Source: Flaccisagitta enflata
Lineage: Eukaryota; Chaetognatha; Sagittoidea; Aphragmophora
Reading direction: 5' to 3'
NCBI GenBank assembly: GCA_965153355.1
Contig: OZ231126.1
Span: forward strand, 75,950,001-76,014,000
Length of the DNA stretch: 64,000 nucleotides
Each line of letters starts with the position of its first letter. The stretch's first letter is position 1. The translations under genes and the position numbers were made by a program. The notes below the pieces were generated by a model. That model was given only the letters and a program-made list of their open reading frames with translations, made no database searches and was not told the origin of the DNA. Below, piece after piece: positions 1 to 27,700 of the stretch.

Positions 1-574
1 GAATAACGGGAAAGATATCCACTTTTATTGTTGGAAGCTTGTAAAAGCTGTGAACCAGGTGAACAGCAATTTGGTTAAGATTTTTAACTAAACAAGGCCA
101 AGTTATGGCCAATAAGTGCACCTCGCTTGATTAAGAATTTGTGAGTGAACGTTTTGAATGAATGAATGAATGAATGAATGAATGAATGAATGAATGAATG
201 AATGAATGAATGAATGAATAAAAGAATGAAAATGAGCGTGGTGAGGCATGAGAAGTGATAGTAATGAAGAAAGACGACAGAATTGGCCGTTTTGAGCGTT
301 TTAAACGTTTGCGTTACCAACCTACCAACCGACCGACCAACCAACCAACCAACCAGCCAACCAACCAACCAACGGACATGACCTCTTATAGAAGTGCGAG
401 GACGCACTTAAAAAGCGAGAAGCGGTATCAGATTCTCATTCTTGTAAAGACTCCTCCTCCTTATCATCCGACTCCCAACAGCCTGCAGGTCTACTTTACA
501 CACGTTGCGAATGAAGGGGCGCGGGGACTCCGATATCGTCATGAACGTGAATTTGGCTGTTGGGAGAGTAAGTC

Positions 575-1162
575 TACAGGGTGTATCATGCCAAATTAGA
601 TTTAAGAAAACGAGGGCATTCTGTTTTAAAAGTGCAAAGATAATCTTAAAAAAAAATTCAAACAACACATGAGCTCTAGTTTTTTGTGTAAAAATTTCAT
701 AGGTCTGGGTCAAATATTTTAGCCACAACATCAATTTGAAATATATTAAGCATTTAGAGGAGAAACTTTTTGGACATGATTTTGATTCTTAAAGTTTTTT
801 TTAATTGCTCTCATTTTTAAACAGCTTAAGTTACAGATGCCAGATTGATCCCAAATTAAAGCTTTTCAAATTTTCTTTATTTGATACCAATCTCGCATAT
901 GTGGCTTGAGCCGCTTAGAAAGAGCAATTCAAAGAAAAACTTTCAAAATCAAAATCATGTCTAGAAAGTTTCTCCTCTATATGCTCAGTTCACTTCAAAT
1001 TGATGTTGTGGCTAGAATATTTGACCCAGACCTATAAAATTTTTACATAAAAAAAACGGAGCCTATGTGCTTTTTGAATCTTTTTTCAGAACTTTCTTTT
1101 GCACTTTTAGAAACAGAATGCCATCGTTTTCTTATATCTAATTTGGCATGATACACGCTGTA
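575..1162. mobile_element. TACAG fold-back element, 588 bp
   Basis: TACAGGGTGTATCATGCC at the left and the reverse complement at the right; the arms are similar through most of the length. TA plus CAG termini are typical of Tc1/mariner-derived MITEs. Sister copy at 3873-4443. Confidence 0.8.
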
Positions 1163-2070
1163 GGAGAAGGAAGGGGACATATTTGTTATTTCACTGGAAT
1201 ATATTGTTGTAAACGGGGGCAATGACTGGCAGGACAGCTACAGGCAGACGAAGAAGCCTGTCAATACTATTTTTTTACTGGAATTTCTCCATAACTTTTT
1301 CTCTAGTGTTTTTCCTTTAGTTTAGATAGCTTACTCATGTTTGCTGCAAAGGAAATCTGCTATGCACAGTAAAATTGAATTGTTCCATCGGTCTCAATTA
1401 GCCTTTCCACTAAAATGAAAAAAATCTTGACACGATGCATTACTTCGGGCATCGAAAGTCCGGTTTTACATTTGCCTATGCATGTTTTTGAATCATTCCG
1501 CAAAGTAGCTCATTTGAATGTCAGCTAGTCTCCGAGCCATGACAAAGTGAAAAAAGCTGTTCTAAGCAGCAACAATGAAGAAGAAAAGGTTGTTGAAAAT
1601 AACATAAAATAAATTGGCGCAAAATACTAATTGTAACTTGATCAGAATCAGTTAAGTGGTCTATCTCCAAAGTAATTGAACAGATATGCTATACAACCTT
1701 TGAGCGTTGATTCATTAAAATAACAGACCAACCGTGAAGTGTGAACAATACAACGCCGGATACATAGCTACCGTTGTCGCGTACAAGTGGGCAAGGCCAA
1801 TGACAAAATAAAACGAAAAAGAACCTGGAGCAGGAGCAATGACGTAAAAGTCTCCTGTTAACGCCGGACCAACTGACCGACCAGCCGACCAGCCGACCAG
1901 ACTTAAAATCATGTTGTAAACATTGACAATGCTCAAAGGTTATGAGTCATAATCAACTTGAAACGAAATGAATTGCATCAAATTGCATTGTAAAAGATAT
2001 AGCATGGTCAGTTCAAATCAAATTGATTCTTTGGAATGAAAACAGTGTGGGTGCAAAGTGATAAGATTCA

Positions 2071-2300
2071 CTGGCCGGATACACGGCTGGGCAAGGGCAG
2101 TAATGCGGGTGGACAGGGGCAGTAATGTAGGTGGACAGGGGTAGCATAAGGGAGGGCTGGAGCTGTTGTGTGGCTGGACAAGGGCTGTAATGTTCAGAAA
2201 TCATTATTTCGGCCGATTTCGCGTCATCCAAAATTACCAACCAACATACCTACCTTACCTACGGACACGCCCTGCTATAGAGTCGCATTGCAAGCGACTA
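2071..2300 (+). mobile_element. CAAGGCC/CGCGACTA-family element just downstream of the TYMP stop codon
   Basis: CTGGCCGGATACACGGCT start, TAGAGTCGCATTGCAAGCGACTA end at 2300, 25 bases from the TYMP stop. The TYMP 3' UTR must run into it. Diverged relative to the copy at 50420. A truncated copy lies at 1751-1905. Confidence 0.75.
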
Positions 2301-2324
2301 AAAATGCTCTGAATGAAAAAATAA

Positions 2325-15696
<13,372 letters not shown>

Positions 15697-16871
15697 TTTA
15701 TGTCTTAAATAACTTATTTAATTGATTTTGATTCTTTTTTATTTCTTCTTTATTTCTTTAGATGAATATGATTTCTGTGTCTTGGTGATTGGTCTTGTAA
15801 TTTTTTTCCTCTATATTAGTTCTTCTTGCATTGTAATTTTTTTTTCTCTCTTTTTTTCGTCGGTTCGATGTATTATCCTGCTCTTTATTGCTTTTGTTCG
15901 GCTTTGGTTTGTCTGTGAGTAATACGAATAGATGTATAAGTGTAATCTGAATAAAAACCAAATTCTACACAAAAATATGTCCAAAAAAAAGAAGACCAAA
16001 TTAATTGACCATTCCTTAATCTTAGATTCTTTTATCATGGCCAAGGATCATCAGTCATGGGTAGTTGAGCAAGGGTCATGATAATGTCAGTATGAATGTA
16101 AATTTATCTACCTCTGCATCAGACGGACTAAGCGAGCAACTAATCAACAGATTTATAAATCTATACATCCATGTACAGATAGAACTGCGTGTATACAACT
16201 GGGGAATCACAGAGATTCTTTTTTAGACTGGGGAACCACAGCGATTTTTTTAGTTTTCATCGACCAACTTTTCATCGTCTAACATCTATTTTTAACCGAT
16301 ACCTATCTTTAGACACTGGTGGGAAATTATGCAAACTGCTTAATTTGAACATCTTGTAAATTTGTTGCTTTAGTCGAACGGCAACTGGATCGACGCACAT
16401 CAGGGTTAGGTTATGAAATCCATTACAAACAGCACGGATCATCATCATTCATTATGATAATGTTGTAACGATATTTTTTTAGGATGCTTCTACTACTTTT
16501 GGTCATGCTTAACATCCCCCCTCCCCCACCAATTCCTCGATATTAGGGTCGTCCATTGTTGTGCATTCATCCCAAACTCAATCAAGGTTGTCATCTGGCA
16601 AACAGAATATGTTCAAAGGAGTGCTGCGCGTATTAACTAGTTAGTGAGGGTTTACAAGGCACTTCTCTGTTTATTATTGTTGGGCTAAAGTGAGGGAAAT
16701 TGCTCCACTTTTCGGATAGTAACAGATCGGAATTGCCCACATTCAAAAAATCCAACACAATCGTTGTGTAATATAACCAGTAAAGGCGGTTCTCGCCGAC
16801 CGGAAAAAAATCGTAAGATTGATTTTGATTTTTTCAATTTCTTCTCTCTCCCCCTTACATTCACGCGCCTC

Positions 16872-17098
<227 letters not shown>

Positions 17099-17104
17099 TT
17101 GCGA

Positions 17105-17800
17105 CTATTTCCCCTCACTCCCTCTCTTCCTCCCTCTTTTCCTTCCTCTCTCCTTCTCTCCCTCCCTCTCTCCCTCCCTCTCTCCCTCCCTCTCTCTCTC
17201 CCTTTCTCCCTCCCTCTCTCCCTCCCTCTCTCTCTCTCCGTCTTTCCTTCTTTCCCTTCCTCCCTCTCTACCTCTCTCTCTCTCTCCCTGTCTCCTTCCG
17301 TCTTTCCCTTCCTCCCTCTCTATCTCTCTCTCTATCTCCCTCTCTCCTTCCCTCTCTCTTCACCTTTCTCCCTCCCTCTCTCCCTCCCTCCCTTTCTCCC
17401 TCCCTGCCTCACTCCCTTTCTCCTTCCTCCCTCTCTCCCTTCTTTTCTCCCTCCCTCTCTCCCTTCTTTTCTCCCTCCCTCTCTCCTATCCACTCTCCCT
17501 CACTCCCTCTCTCCCTGCCTTTATCATTCCCTTTCCCTCCCCCTCTCCCCTTTTCCCTCCTTCCTTTTCCTTACCCCTATTCCAAATTCTCCCTCCCTCT
17601 CCCTCCTTCTCACTCTCCCTCATTCCCTCCTTCCCTCTCTCCCTCTCACTCCCTCCATCTCATTCCCACCATCTCCGTCCCTCTCTCCTTTTCCCTCCCT
17701 CTTTCTCCCTTCCTTTCTCTACCCCTCCCTCCCTCCCTCTCCTCACTCCCTCTCCCTCCCTCCCTCCCTCACCCTCCCTCCCTCCCTCTGCCCTCTGCTG
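17105..17800. repeat. Long pyrimidine tract (CCCTCCCTCTCT)n
   Basis: About 700 bases of almost pure C/T. The long open frames through it are low-complexity artefacts. Confidence 0.95.
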
Positions 17801-20611
17801 CACTCATTTTTGTTGTATGTAGCTCCAAAAATTGAGATTGATGAAAAATATCATTCTCTGAGAAATATACAGAAAATATGAAAAAATAAAAAAAGATAAA
17901 AAAATTCATAGCGCCTAAAGTATTGGTCCGACAGCACTAAGGGCCACGGATTGCGCTAGATGGCTCCTTGGGTATTTGGGTGAAAATTTTCATCTCTGCT
18001 ATATGGCTCAAACTAAGTAGAATGGTCATGGTAGCATTTGAGCATATATCACCGGTCCATATGACAGGGTTTATGGCAATTTAGAGTGAAAAAAGGCGAC
18101 CTAAATGGACATTACTATGAAAAATGCTAAATTTCAAGAAAAATCAATGAATTTTTTGGATTATCTGTTAAGATTACAAAAAGCTCATGATATCTTCAAT
18201 ATTGGATTAGATTCCTTCATTAATGTTTAAATGTCTGGAAAAATTTTAAAAATCATTATTTTTAACATTATTAGCACTTTTAAATCAGTCTACTATACTA
18301 CATATTTGATCTAATTTGCATGGTTTTATTACCCTATAAATATAAAAAATCGCACAAGGACGCACAATGAGCGACCTATGCCAAAATGTAGTTCAAGGGG
18401 TCCTGAATCCAGAATGCTATGGCTCAAGCGGGCCTTCGACGTCCAAATTGCGATTTTCTTGGCCTAAAACGGACAAGTAATTATGTCGATGAAAGTAAAA
18501 ATCTATATTTGATTGGAAGAAAAATGAGCAAAATGAGCTAAATGAGCAAAAAAATTATTTTTTTTGAGCACCTTATTGAGGAATCTTATTGAACAAAGAC
18601 AAAAATTTAATTGATTTGGTCAAAACATTAGACAACTTAGATACCAAATGTAAGTGAGTTTAGCTGTATTTTTCACTTTATTTTTTCAAATTTCTCTTCT
18701 TTTGTACTCCAAGCTCATAAAGCTCTTAATCCAATAGAATTGAGTCAAAATTGGATATAAATAGTTTTATAACACCTGGAAATATGCAGAAAATTGTTTT
18801 TCACTCTGTATACTTCATAAGGAACAATGTAATGGAAAAGATGTAATGTTAATCCCCAATGAGCCACCTAGCGCACAATGCAGCCCACAGTGGACAGTGC
18901 CCTGCTTTTTTCCAGAAGGTGTTAAAAAGTGCCCTCTTTCACCCTGTACCAATTTCAACCCCAGCCTCAGGTGAGCCTAGTTGTGACTCAACTTCCCAAA
19001 AACGCCCCAAGCGAAAATGGAAAAAATTAATTCCTAAGCAAAACTCAAAAAATCGAAAAACGTTTTTCGATTTTTTTCCCAACTAATTCAGGAGCCTTGT
19101 TTTGTATCTTTACCAAAGAATCATTGGAGAGGGAAGGTAAGACCAAAGGATCTAAATCTTTTTGGATGATTTACAGCCCACTTCTCGTTAATTTCAAGTC
19201 TCTTCATGCTCATTACCTTCATTCAAATCATTACAGTTTTGTTATACTCCATAAGATTTATGTTTTATCAAGAGTTTTCTTTCCTGTGTGTGTCTAGCAT
19301 GACACTGTCGGAAAGCCGGTATTGTCACTTCAGGTCATCCTGTCCCATCGTCAAAGTTTTGTTACGTAAAGAAATTGAAGCAATCCAAACCAGTTGCCAA
19401 CATCACCCCACATGTTAGGTAATTTTTGTGGGCTCAACGGTCAATCACCTCCTTTTCTTGAGCACTTGATTATAATCGTCTGCATTCCTGTATGTCAATC
19501 GATTTATGTTTTTTTTTTCCGACATGCTTTGGAGGCTACTGGATTTTCCAGTTGCCATGATAAAATGATTTATCGCATGCTCTCTTTACATAATAAGTTT
19601 TCAGTCTAGAAGTTGATTTGTTTTTATTCGCCGACAAGCTGCTACAGAACTTGCTGTTGGTCGGTCGGTCTGTGACTGTCACAAGATATGAGCGTTTTTG
19701 CAATTCTGCTCCTGCCCACCCATGACTAGGGGTAGGGGGGGAGGAAGAGGAGTGTATACAAGCCCGGGGGCTTTTGACTCAATATGCACAGATCCTTTAT
19801 GTTCGCTTGCTACGTGTACCATTTGATGGAAATAGACAACGCCCTGAAATTTCAGACTCATCGGAAAATGCAAAACCTGCCTAGATCAAGTCTGCATCAA
19901 TTTTTCAAATAGATTGGGCTCTCATTATGCAAATAGAACATGAGCTTGGAAATTACTCTCTATTCGCATGCCCATATTTAGCCCATCCCATTGTACGAGA
20001 CATTTTCCCTTTGGCTTGCTGCCCTGTTCTCGCTCCACTCACTCACTCTCTAAAACCGGGGTACCACTGACGATCAGTGATTCACAAGAATCATTCAGCT
20101 TTGGCTCCAGACAAAAATGACAAATTTTCCTCTTTCTCGGCACACTTGCAGCAACACTACAGCTACCTCTCAACTATTGATCTTGTAACGTCGATCATGT
20201 TTTTATGGACAGTTTCGTGTTTTGTATAAAAAGACCATTAAATTTTTCGACACAGTTTTACTGTTTTCTCTTAATGCTGTAAGTATAAATAGATCAGAAT
20301 ATGAGCAATTCTCATTTTAACGTAAGTATTTTTTTTAGAGTGCGAGCCATAACTTATTTTAGTACATTTAACTAACTCGTCTTAGTGATTGCGACAATAT
20401 ATCAAAGAGTATGAGTTGACTTGCAGATTTATTTTGATGATTTACATGTCAAGACTAAAGATGACAAAATATCAGGCGCGAACGGCAATTTTTCTAATGT
20501 CAGATGGATTTACAACAATGGGTAGGATCAATGTTTGTTATTGTTGGGAATTAATAATACAAATGAATCTACTTACGTTTCCATACTAAAATTTCCACTA
20601 CACGGTCTTTA

Positions 20612-21214
20612 AATCGAATTGATAAATGTTAAACCTTTATAACTCCTAAACTGCTAAGTAAAAAGTCTTCAAATTTTCAGAAAATGTTGGTAATATACTG
20701 CAGTTTTGTTATACAAAACCTCAAATTGGAGTATTAGATAGTTGAGGATTGGCAAAACATCAATTAAAATTCACTTTTTCAGTTCTGTCAAAAAATTTGA
20801 AAAAAAATTGGATATTTCAAGAGATTTCGATTGATTTGAGAAAAAATTCTGCTGTCATGCAGACTTCAAATTCTCGAAAATTGATCAAAATCTTCATAAA
20901 TGTAAAAAAATGGTAAAAAACTAAAAAATATGATTTTTTTTTCATTTGAGACCAGCATTAGGGTTCCAGCTCAATATGTTTTGAAATAGTAAGCATATAA
21001 TAACAACTTCTTTCAGAAAAACCTATGAAATAAGTGATTTTGCCCCTAGAAATCCATTTTTTTCAATGATTTGCTGATCCTCACCTTTCCATGACCAAAA
21101 ATCAAAGTTTTGCTTAACAAAACCGCAGTATATTACCAACATTCTCTGAAAATTTGAAGACTTTTTGCTAAGTAGTTTAGGAGTAATAAAGGTTTAATAT
21201 TTATCTATTCGATT
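20612..21214. mobile_element. Fold-back element, about 600 bp
   Basis: Arms AATCGAATTGATAAATGTTA and TAACATT-like partner, continuing through CTTCAAATTTTCAGA and GTTGGTAATATACTGC on both arms (over 100 bp matched). Confidence 0.8.
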
Positions 21215-21787
21215 AAAAGATGGTGTATATATTATCTTGACAATTTTGTACAAGAGACTTTTGACGTAAAAAACAGATAATTTCTGTTGTTTGATGAACA
21301 CAAATCTGGGCATCAACATATATCAATACGCAAACTACAAAGAAAAAAAATTCAAAGTTTGTACGTGAAAACAATAAACAAAATTTAAAAAGTCATGACA
21401 AATGATTGACTACAAACTGATGGAAAAAATAAGGCAAACTGCTGCTGACAGGAAATTCTTGACATGGTACAACCAGCTTGTTGATGTTCTTGCCAAAGAT
21501 GGGAAGAAGGTCCTTCAGCCACATGAACTTGACTTCACCTGAGAGTGAAAAAGGATCTTAAAAATCGACAAAAATCAATGAATTGTTCTGAACAACAAAA
21601 CATAAGGTTTGAGACTTTCTAATCAGGTAAAGAATTTTCCTAATTTGACATAGAGTAATACCATTGTCCAACATGATAGATGTTACTCATAATCAACATG
21701 AACAACTTGATGAAATGAAGCACCTCCTATGTCAAAGCATTTAAAAAACAAATACCTTTTTGACTCGATTTACGAAATTGGCTTCTT

Positions 21788-24700
21788 TTAGTGAAGATGC
21801 ATTCTAGTGGCAAGAATTGCGGTCAGTGTCAGCGCGATGGAAGCCAAAGGGGCGGTGGCGGCGGCTGTATGGGGCTCCTCAGTTGGTGTGTTCATGTACT
21901 TTCTGCATGTCTCGTCTGGCAAGTTGCCGTTTCTGTAGTATTCTTGCAATGGTGGCAGACAGTGGATGAAATGACATTTGTTCTTGGGAATTTTGACGAC
22001 TTTCTTGTAACTAGGGCGGTAAGACTCCGTCTTGTCGATAGATAAGATAGACCCTTTGGGAGAGGAGATCCTGGCCCAGCTCGCCTCCTCTTCCAAGGCA
22101 AAATCTAACCCCATGTGCATGTAGGCGGAGGACAGACCCCGTTCCCACTTTGAGTAGAGGTTGTCATAGAGGGATTCGTTCATGAAAGGTCTTCCCCAAA
22201 TCATGAGCATGTCCAACCCGTGACCAGCTTTAAAGTATGGATATGCCTTTTGGGCGACATCGAGTGATGCATCGAAACGGTACTTGAAGACTCGCCTGTT
22301 GCCGCTCATCTCCAGCTCATCAATGGCGTTCAGGACGTCACATTTGTACCAATAATCGGTAATGAAATGGGTTAGATTTTGCACAGAGTGTGACTGTGAG
22401 TGTTTGTGTGAGTGTGAATATTCTCTCTTGACAAGATCCATGACTCCGGGTGTGTGTGTTTCGGGAGCGACATTCTTGACTGCTTTCGCGAAACGCATGC
22501 TGTCTAAAGCATCCATGGAGTGTGCATTGTCTGGCACCATTTCGTGTTCTGCCACGGCAAAAGATCCCTCATTGTGGTTAAATCCGATTAAGACCGCTTT
22601 GGCATCTCCATCCGCTTCCTTGGCCAATTTATTCAATGCCTCTTTCGGGGTGTGTGGAAAGAATTCAGCATCTGTGGTTGGTATGAACACATGTTGGCCA
22701 TCCATGGTGGTGGATTGACCTAGAAGGTTCTTAGCGTAGGTCAGAATTGATGTTGCGGAGGCGTTTTTAAAGTTGGCCACCTTCATACTGAGCATTCCTG
22801 CATTTCGTACAGCTACCGCTGGCTTTTGATAAGATACATGACTACCAAGGACTCCGCTGGACATAATGGCGTTTTGGTAGTGATGCTTGGGTACCATGGG
22901 TGACGTCATGAGATATTGAACAACAGCTGCGCCTCCAGCACAGCCACCATATAAAGTGACCCTGTCCCGGTCACCGCCAAATTTTTCGATGTTATGGTGT
23001 ACCCACTCAAGGGCTTTGGCCGCATCTCTCAGTCCCGCGTTACCATGGATGTCTCCCGGCTCAGATCCCTCATGGAGAAAGCCAAATGGACCGAGACGGT
23101 AATTGAACGTGACAACTACAGCGTGGGTATGGAAAACTAAGGGCGTGGCTTCATAGAGGTTATTAAATGCGGTATCCATCTGGAATTCACCACCGTGAAT
23201 GAAAAACACGACTCCTAACTCACCCTCGGGCATAGGGTCACCATTGTCCATGAGGGGAGCCCATACATTCAAATAAAGGCAATCTTCAGAGTTGTTGGTC
23301 GCGGAGATGCTGCCGCCACCACCCACATACTCGTCCCAAAAGGTCCGAATTGCGGCACTTTTGAGTTTGTAAAAGTCAAAATCTTTGACTTGATGACAAG
23401 CTGGTAAGCTCATCAGCTTTGATCGGTCGCAATTGAGGGGTTCGGTCCAGGGAGTGACGTTGGCAGGGGGCTGACAAAGAAAAGGTCAGTTCAGCTTGTT
23501 TTCAGTCTTGTGTACACAACTCTAGAACTAGTTGCCGGGTCATCCACCTGAGTTGTCGGATTATGTTAAGCTTTTACTCACTGATGCTAAGAGACCAGGG
23601 TTTTGAATTGATCAAGTCTTAAAGAGTATAGATTGGCATTTTTTGTGTCAAAATTTCAGCCTTTTTGGTTGAGCAGTTTGTCTTTTACTAGGTAAAGAAG
23701 TAAGAGTTGCTTCCTGACGCTTCTGAATATAGATTTTTTCCCCACCTATGAAACATGAAGCCGCGAAAAAAACTAGAGGGACCAGAAATCTTTAGCTTAT
23801 ATCGATTTCAAGTTATATAATTTTTCATTTACAAAAATGACGAAAAAAAATGGTCGATGAATTGTACGCTTATTTTTTAGAACTTGCCCCCACACATTTT
23901 TTTCAGAGTCCAAGTCTCAGTTCACATGTATCACTGTGCGTCACCTTACTTTTAAAAATGTGGAAAATCGTGACAAAAACATTTTTTGGAGATCGTGTGA
24001 TAGTAGAGGGCACCTCAATTCATGTCTGGCTACATGCAACGGCAGGAGAACTGCGAAATATATTGAAAAACAAATCTTTATTTTCTTATCTTTATACACA
24101 TGCGCAACGCACCACAACTGAGTGCTACGCACTGAGTGACGCAGAAAACTCTCTTTAAAAAAAGGGGCTACATTGAGTAATCATCCTCCTGATGAAGTAG
24201 ATCGAGTAAGAAAAGTGAAATAACCTCTCAATTTGAAGATTAACAGTGACAAAAACTGTTTTGACCATAACATAGACGAAATGCTTTTGCTTAAAAACGA
24301 TTTTGATGGACTGCTCTGAAGTTGACCTTTCAGTCCCTGGACTCTAACTCTGGACGTAAAGTTGTGTTTGTCAGTCATGAATCGTTTTTATATTTGTACC
24401 TCTCATCTATTTCAAACAAACAAACGATCATTCTAGATAGCAAAAGTCATGAGAGAAAACAAATCTCTATCAAACAAACCCAAGAAAGCCTAGATCGGTG
24501 GTGATTTACGCTTGTCGTGAGTCTAGACACTTCCCGGGGCGAGTTTTTTTCAGAACGCGTTCAAATTTAACTCTATGAAGTAAAACAAATAGATCATTAT
24601 CTACTTTTACACAAATTTAAAGTGCCGCAAGTATTTTCCCATCTGACAGATTTTTCATTAGAAATTAGGTATTCTGCCTGATTTCATTTTCATCTTTTTT

Positions 24701-27700
24701 TAACTATTCATACCATAGAGACAAGATTAATCTCAAATGAAAGATAAACTGACAATGATTTTAAACTACTTCAAAATTGTCACTGATTGAAGCTTTTTTT
24801 CGGATTGATGGCTTATGTGATTCTAAAAGAATTGTACACAGTTCCTGGAATTTGATAGAAAATCTACTCAGTCCTGAAATAAAAGCTTTTCCTTCAAATC
24901 CATCTTGAAGACAAACTACTCGGCCAAAATGGACGAGATTTTGACGCAAAAAATATGAATATATACACTTTAAGACTAGGTCAATTTCAAATACATGACT
25001 TTTAGCACCTGTAAGTAAAAGCTTAACGGAATCCGATAACTCAGCTGGATGGCCCAGTATGTCAGTCAGCCCGTCTGTCAGTGTGTTGGTCAACCAGCGA
25101 CCCTCCATTGGTACGTCGTGTTGGTCCTCAATATTTTTGGAAAAAATTTGTACAAGATTTTGGAAAAATTGATTCAAATTTGAACTCCTGAATAATTCTT
25201 AATAACTTCCTTGATAACTTGAAAATTGATTCATTTTAATTACTCTTAATAACTCCTTAATAACTTATTAACCAAAATTGATTCAAATTTGAACTCCTTA
25301 ATAAAACCTTAACAAATTTTTACAATATTTCAATTTGGGAGCAAAAAAAACCTTTACATGTGTCAGAACAAAGACGAAACTATCATTGAGGAAAACTTCC
25401 CACAATCGTTGCCTAGGTAAACCTTTTATCAACAAGCTCATAAGTTCATTGAATTTTTCTTTTCTTTTTTGATCTTTTGACTTATCCTAAAAAAAAAAGA
25501 GTTAAGCCCCGCGGATGTAATCACCCAGGATAATGTGGTGACTGGTGAGTTGGAACTATTTTCATCAGCCCGATAACGCTAATACTTCTATAGTTACAAT
25601 GCTGAGTGAAAAAAATAAGGAAATACATCATAATTATCAATTATTCACCGTGGGCCTTGATTGGATATGGGTTAAAAAAATTCCTCAAACATAGTTATTC
25701 ATAAAAGTAAAGTGGAGGATTGATGTTAACCCTCAAAAAAATTTCCCTTAAGATTTGTTTGCAAAAATCACTAAAATGTTTTGAATTTTTCAAATATTGG
25801 AAGTAAATCTTCAGGAGTTATTTATTCTGAAATTCTGATTTAAGATTCATATTCCTGTTTAAAAATTCCAATCATTTGATAGGTTGCACTAATGTTTTCA
25901 TGAAAGAATGAAATTTTCTTTTTTTCTACTGCTATTATAAGTAGTCGCAAAAGCGTCAGATGGTCAGCGGTACCCGTGCCCTACCTGAATAGGTTGTGCT
26001 TCAAGTTGTAGGGGAAGCAGAGCAGCGGCCTCGGAGGGGTCGATGACCTATGCTTTCACACATATGGGGAATTTTCTCCTTCTCTTTCTTCTTCTCCTCC
26101 TCCTCCGTCCCTACCCCCTCAAATCCGAGTTTCAAGGCCCAAATTTGAGTCTTGAGGCCCAAATCCCAGTCTTGATGCCCAAATCCTAGCCTTAAAGGCC
26201 AAAATCCTGGCCTGGAGGCCCAGATCCCAGCCTTGAGGCCCAAATCTCAGCCTTGAGGTTGGCATTGGGCATCTTGACTGAGATTTGGACCTCGAGGCTA
26301 AGATTTGGGCCTCAAGGCTGGGATCTGGGCCTCCAGGCTAGGATGTTGGCCTTTAGGCTAGGATTTGGGCCTCGAGGCTGCAATATGGGCCTCAAGACTG
26401 GACTTTGGGCCTCAAGACTGGACTTTGGGCCTCGAGACTGGAATTTGAGGGGGGTTATGGAGAAGGAGAAGAAGAAGAAGGAGAAGGAGAAAATTTTCCA
26501 TATGTGTGAAAGCAGAGGTCATCGACCCCTTTGGGGCCGCTGCCCAAAAAGCAATGGTGGTCTTAAATACGACAATCTTATTTTTTCATGAAAGTATATA
26601 GTGTGACCTATCAAATCATTGAAAAATTCACCAGGAATATGAATCTTGAATCAGAATTTTAGAATGGATACATCCTTAAAATTTTTATGTAGTTATAACA
26701 GAAAGTTGAGAATCTTTAGTGATTGTTTTCAGGGAAAAATTTTTTCAAAGGGTCAACATCAATTCTCCACTATGAAATGTAATTACTTATACTAGTCAGT
26801 TCTTACAGTTATTTTTTTGAACTCATATCCAATTAAGGCCCACTGTGTATTTGTGTTGGTGCCTTAGTGTTTGTCTTGCTATGGTACGGTAAGTCATATT
26901 GACTTTTACGATTTCACTTCAATATTCTTATAGAAAAATTGTCAATCATCACACAGTCTTCTGAAAAAAAAAAATCAAATTGTCAATTTACAGTAAATCT
27001 CGTCTAGACTTAAGAAGACTGGGGTAAATAAAGCCAAGAAAATGATATTCAGGATATCAACTATTAATAAATGCTGTATTTTCTATTATGGCTGCTACGA
27101 TTGATATTTCAAACAAAAGGCATACAAGTACATTTTTCAAAATAAAATCTGCTACAATTTTCCCATAGCATGTTTGGTAAGATTATAGGGTGTCAGTTGC
27201 AAGATAAAGGATCAACATATCTCAGCTTCCAAAAGCTCAAATTAACAAGGCCGGATACACGGCTACCCCAGTCGCGTGTGGGTGGGCAGGGGCCGTATTT
27301 GAGGTCACTTGGGCAGGAGCAGTAAGGTCGTAGACCGCAAATACCCAAAAAAAAGTAAAGTGTGACAGACCGACGGATGGACCAACGGACGGACCGATGG
27401 ACCAACGGACCAACGGACCGACGGACCGACCAACCGACGGACAAAGCGGGGTGTAGAGTCGCGCAGCACGCGACTAAAAAAAATCTAAAAATATTGTAAT
27501 TTGCAATTTTGTACAATATTGTTGTGGGTAATCTATTGGTTGAGCAACTACCTATGTTTTAATATATGTGCGATTTCAGATCTATGTTATTAGTTTTGTG
27601 CACAAACCTCTGCAACCTGCTATATCCGTCAGTTGGTCGGTCTATTGGTCCATCACTCCATTGGTAATTCTAAGCTTTTGTGGTGTTTATGTGCAGTCTT

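Noticed and set aside
24761-25177. 138-codon minus-strand frame in the esterase intron
   Set aside because: No recognisable family, crosses a GGTC-type repeat, no splice context.
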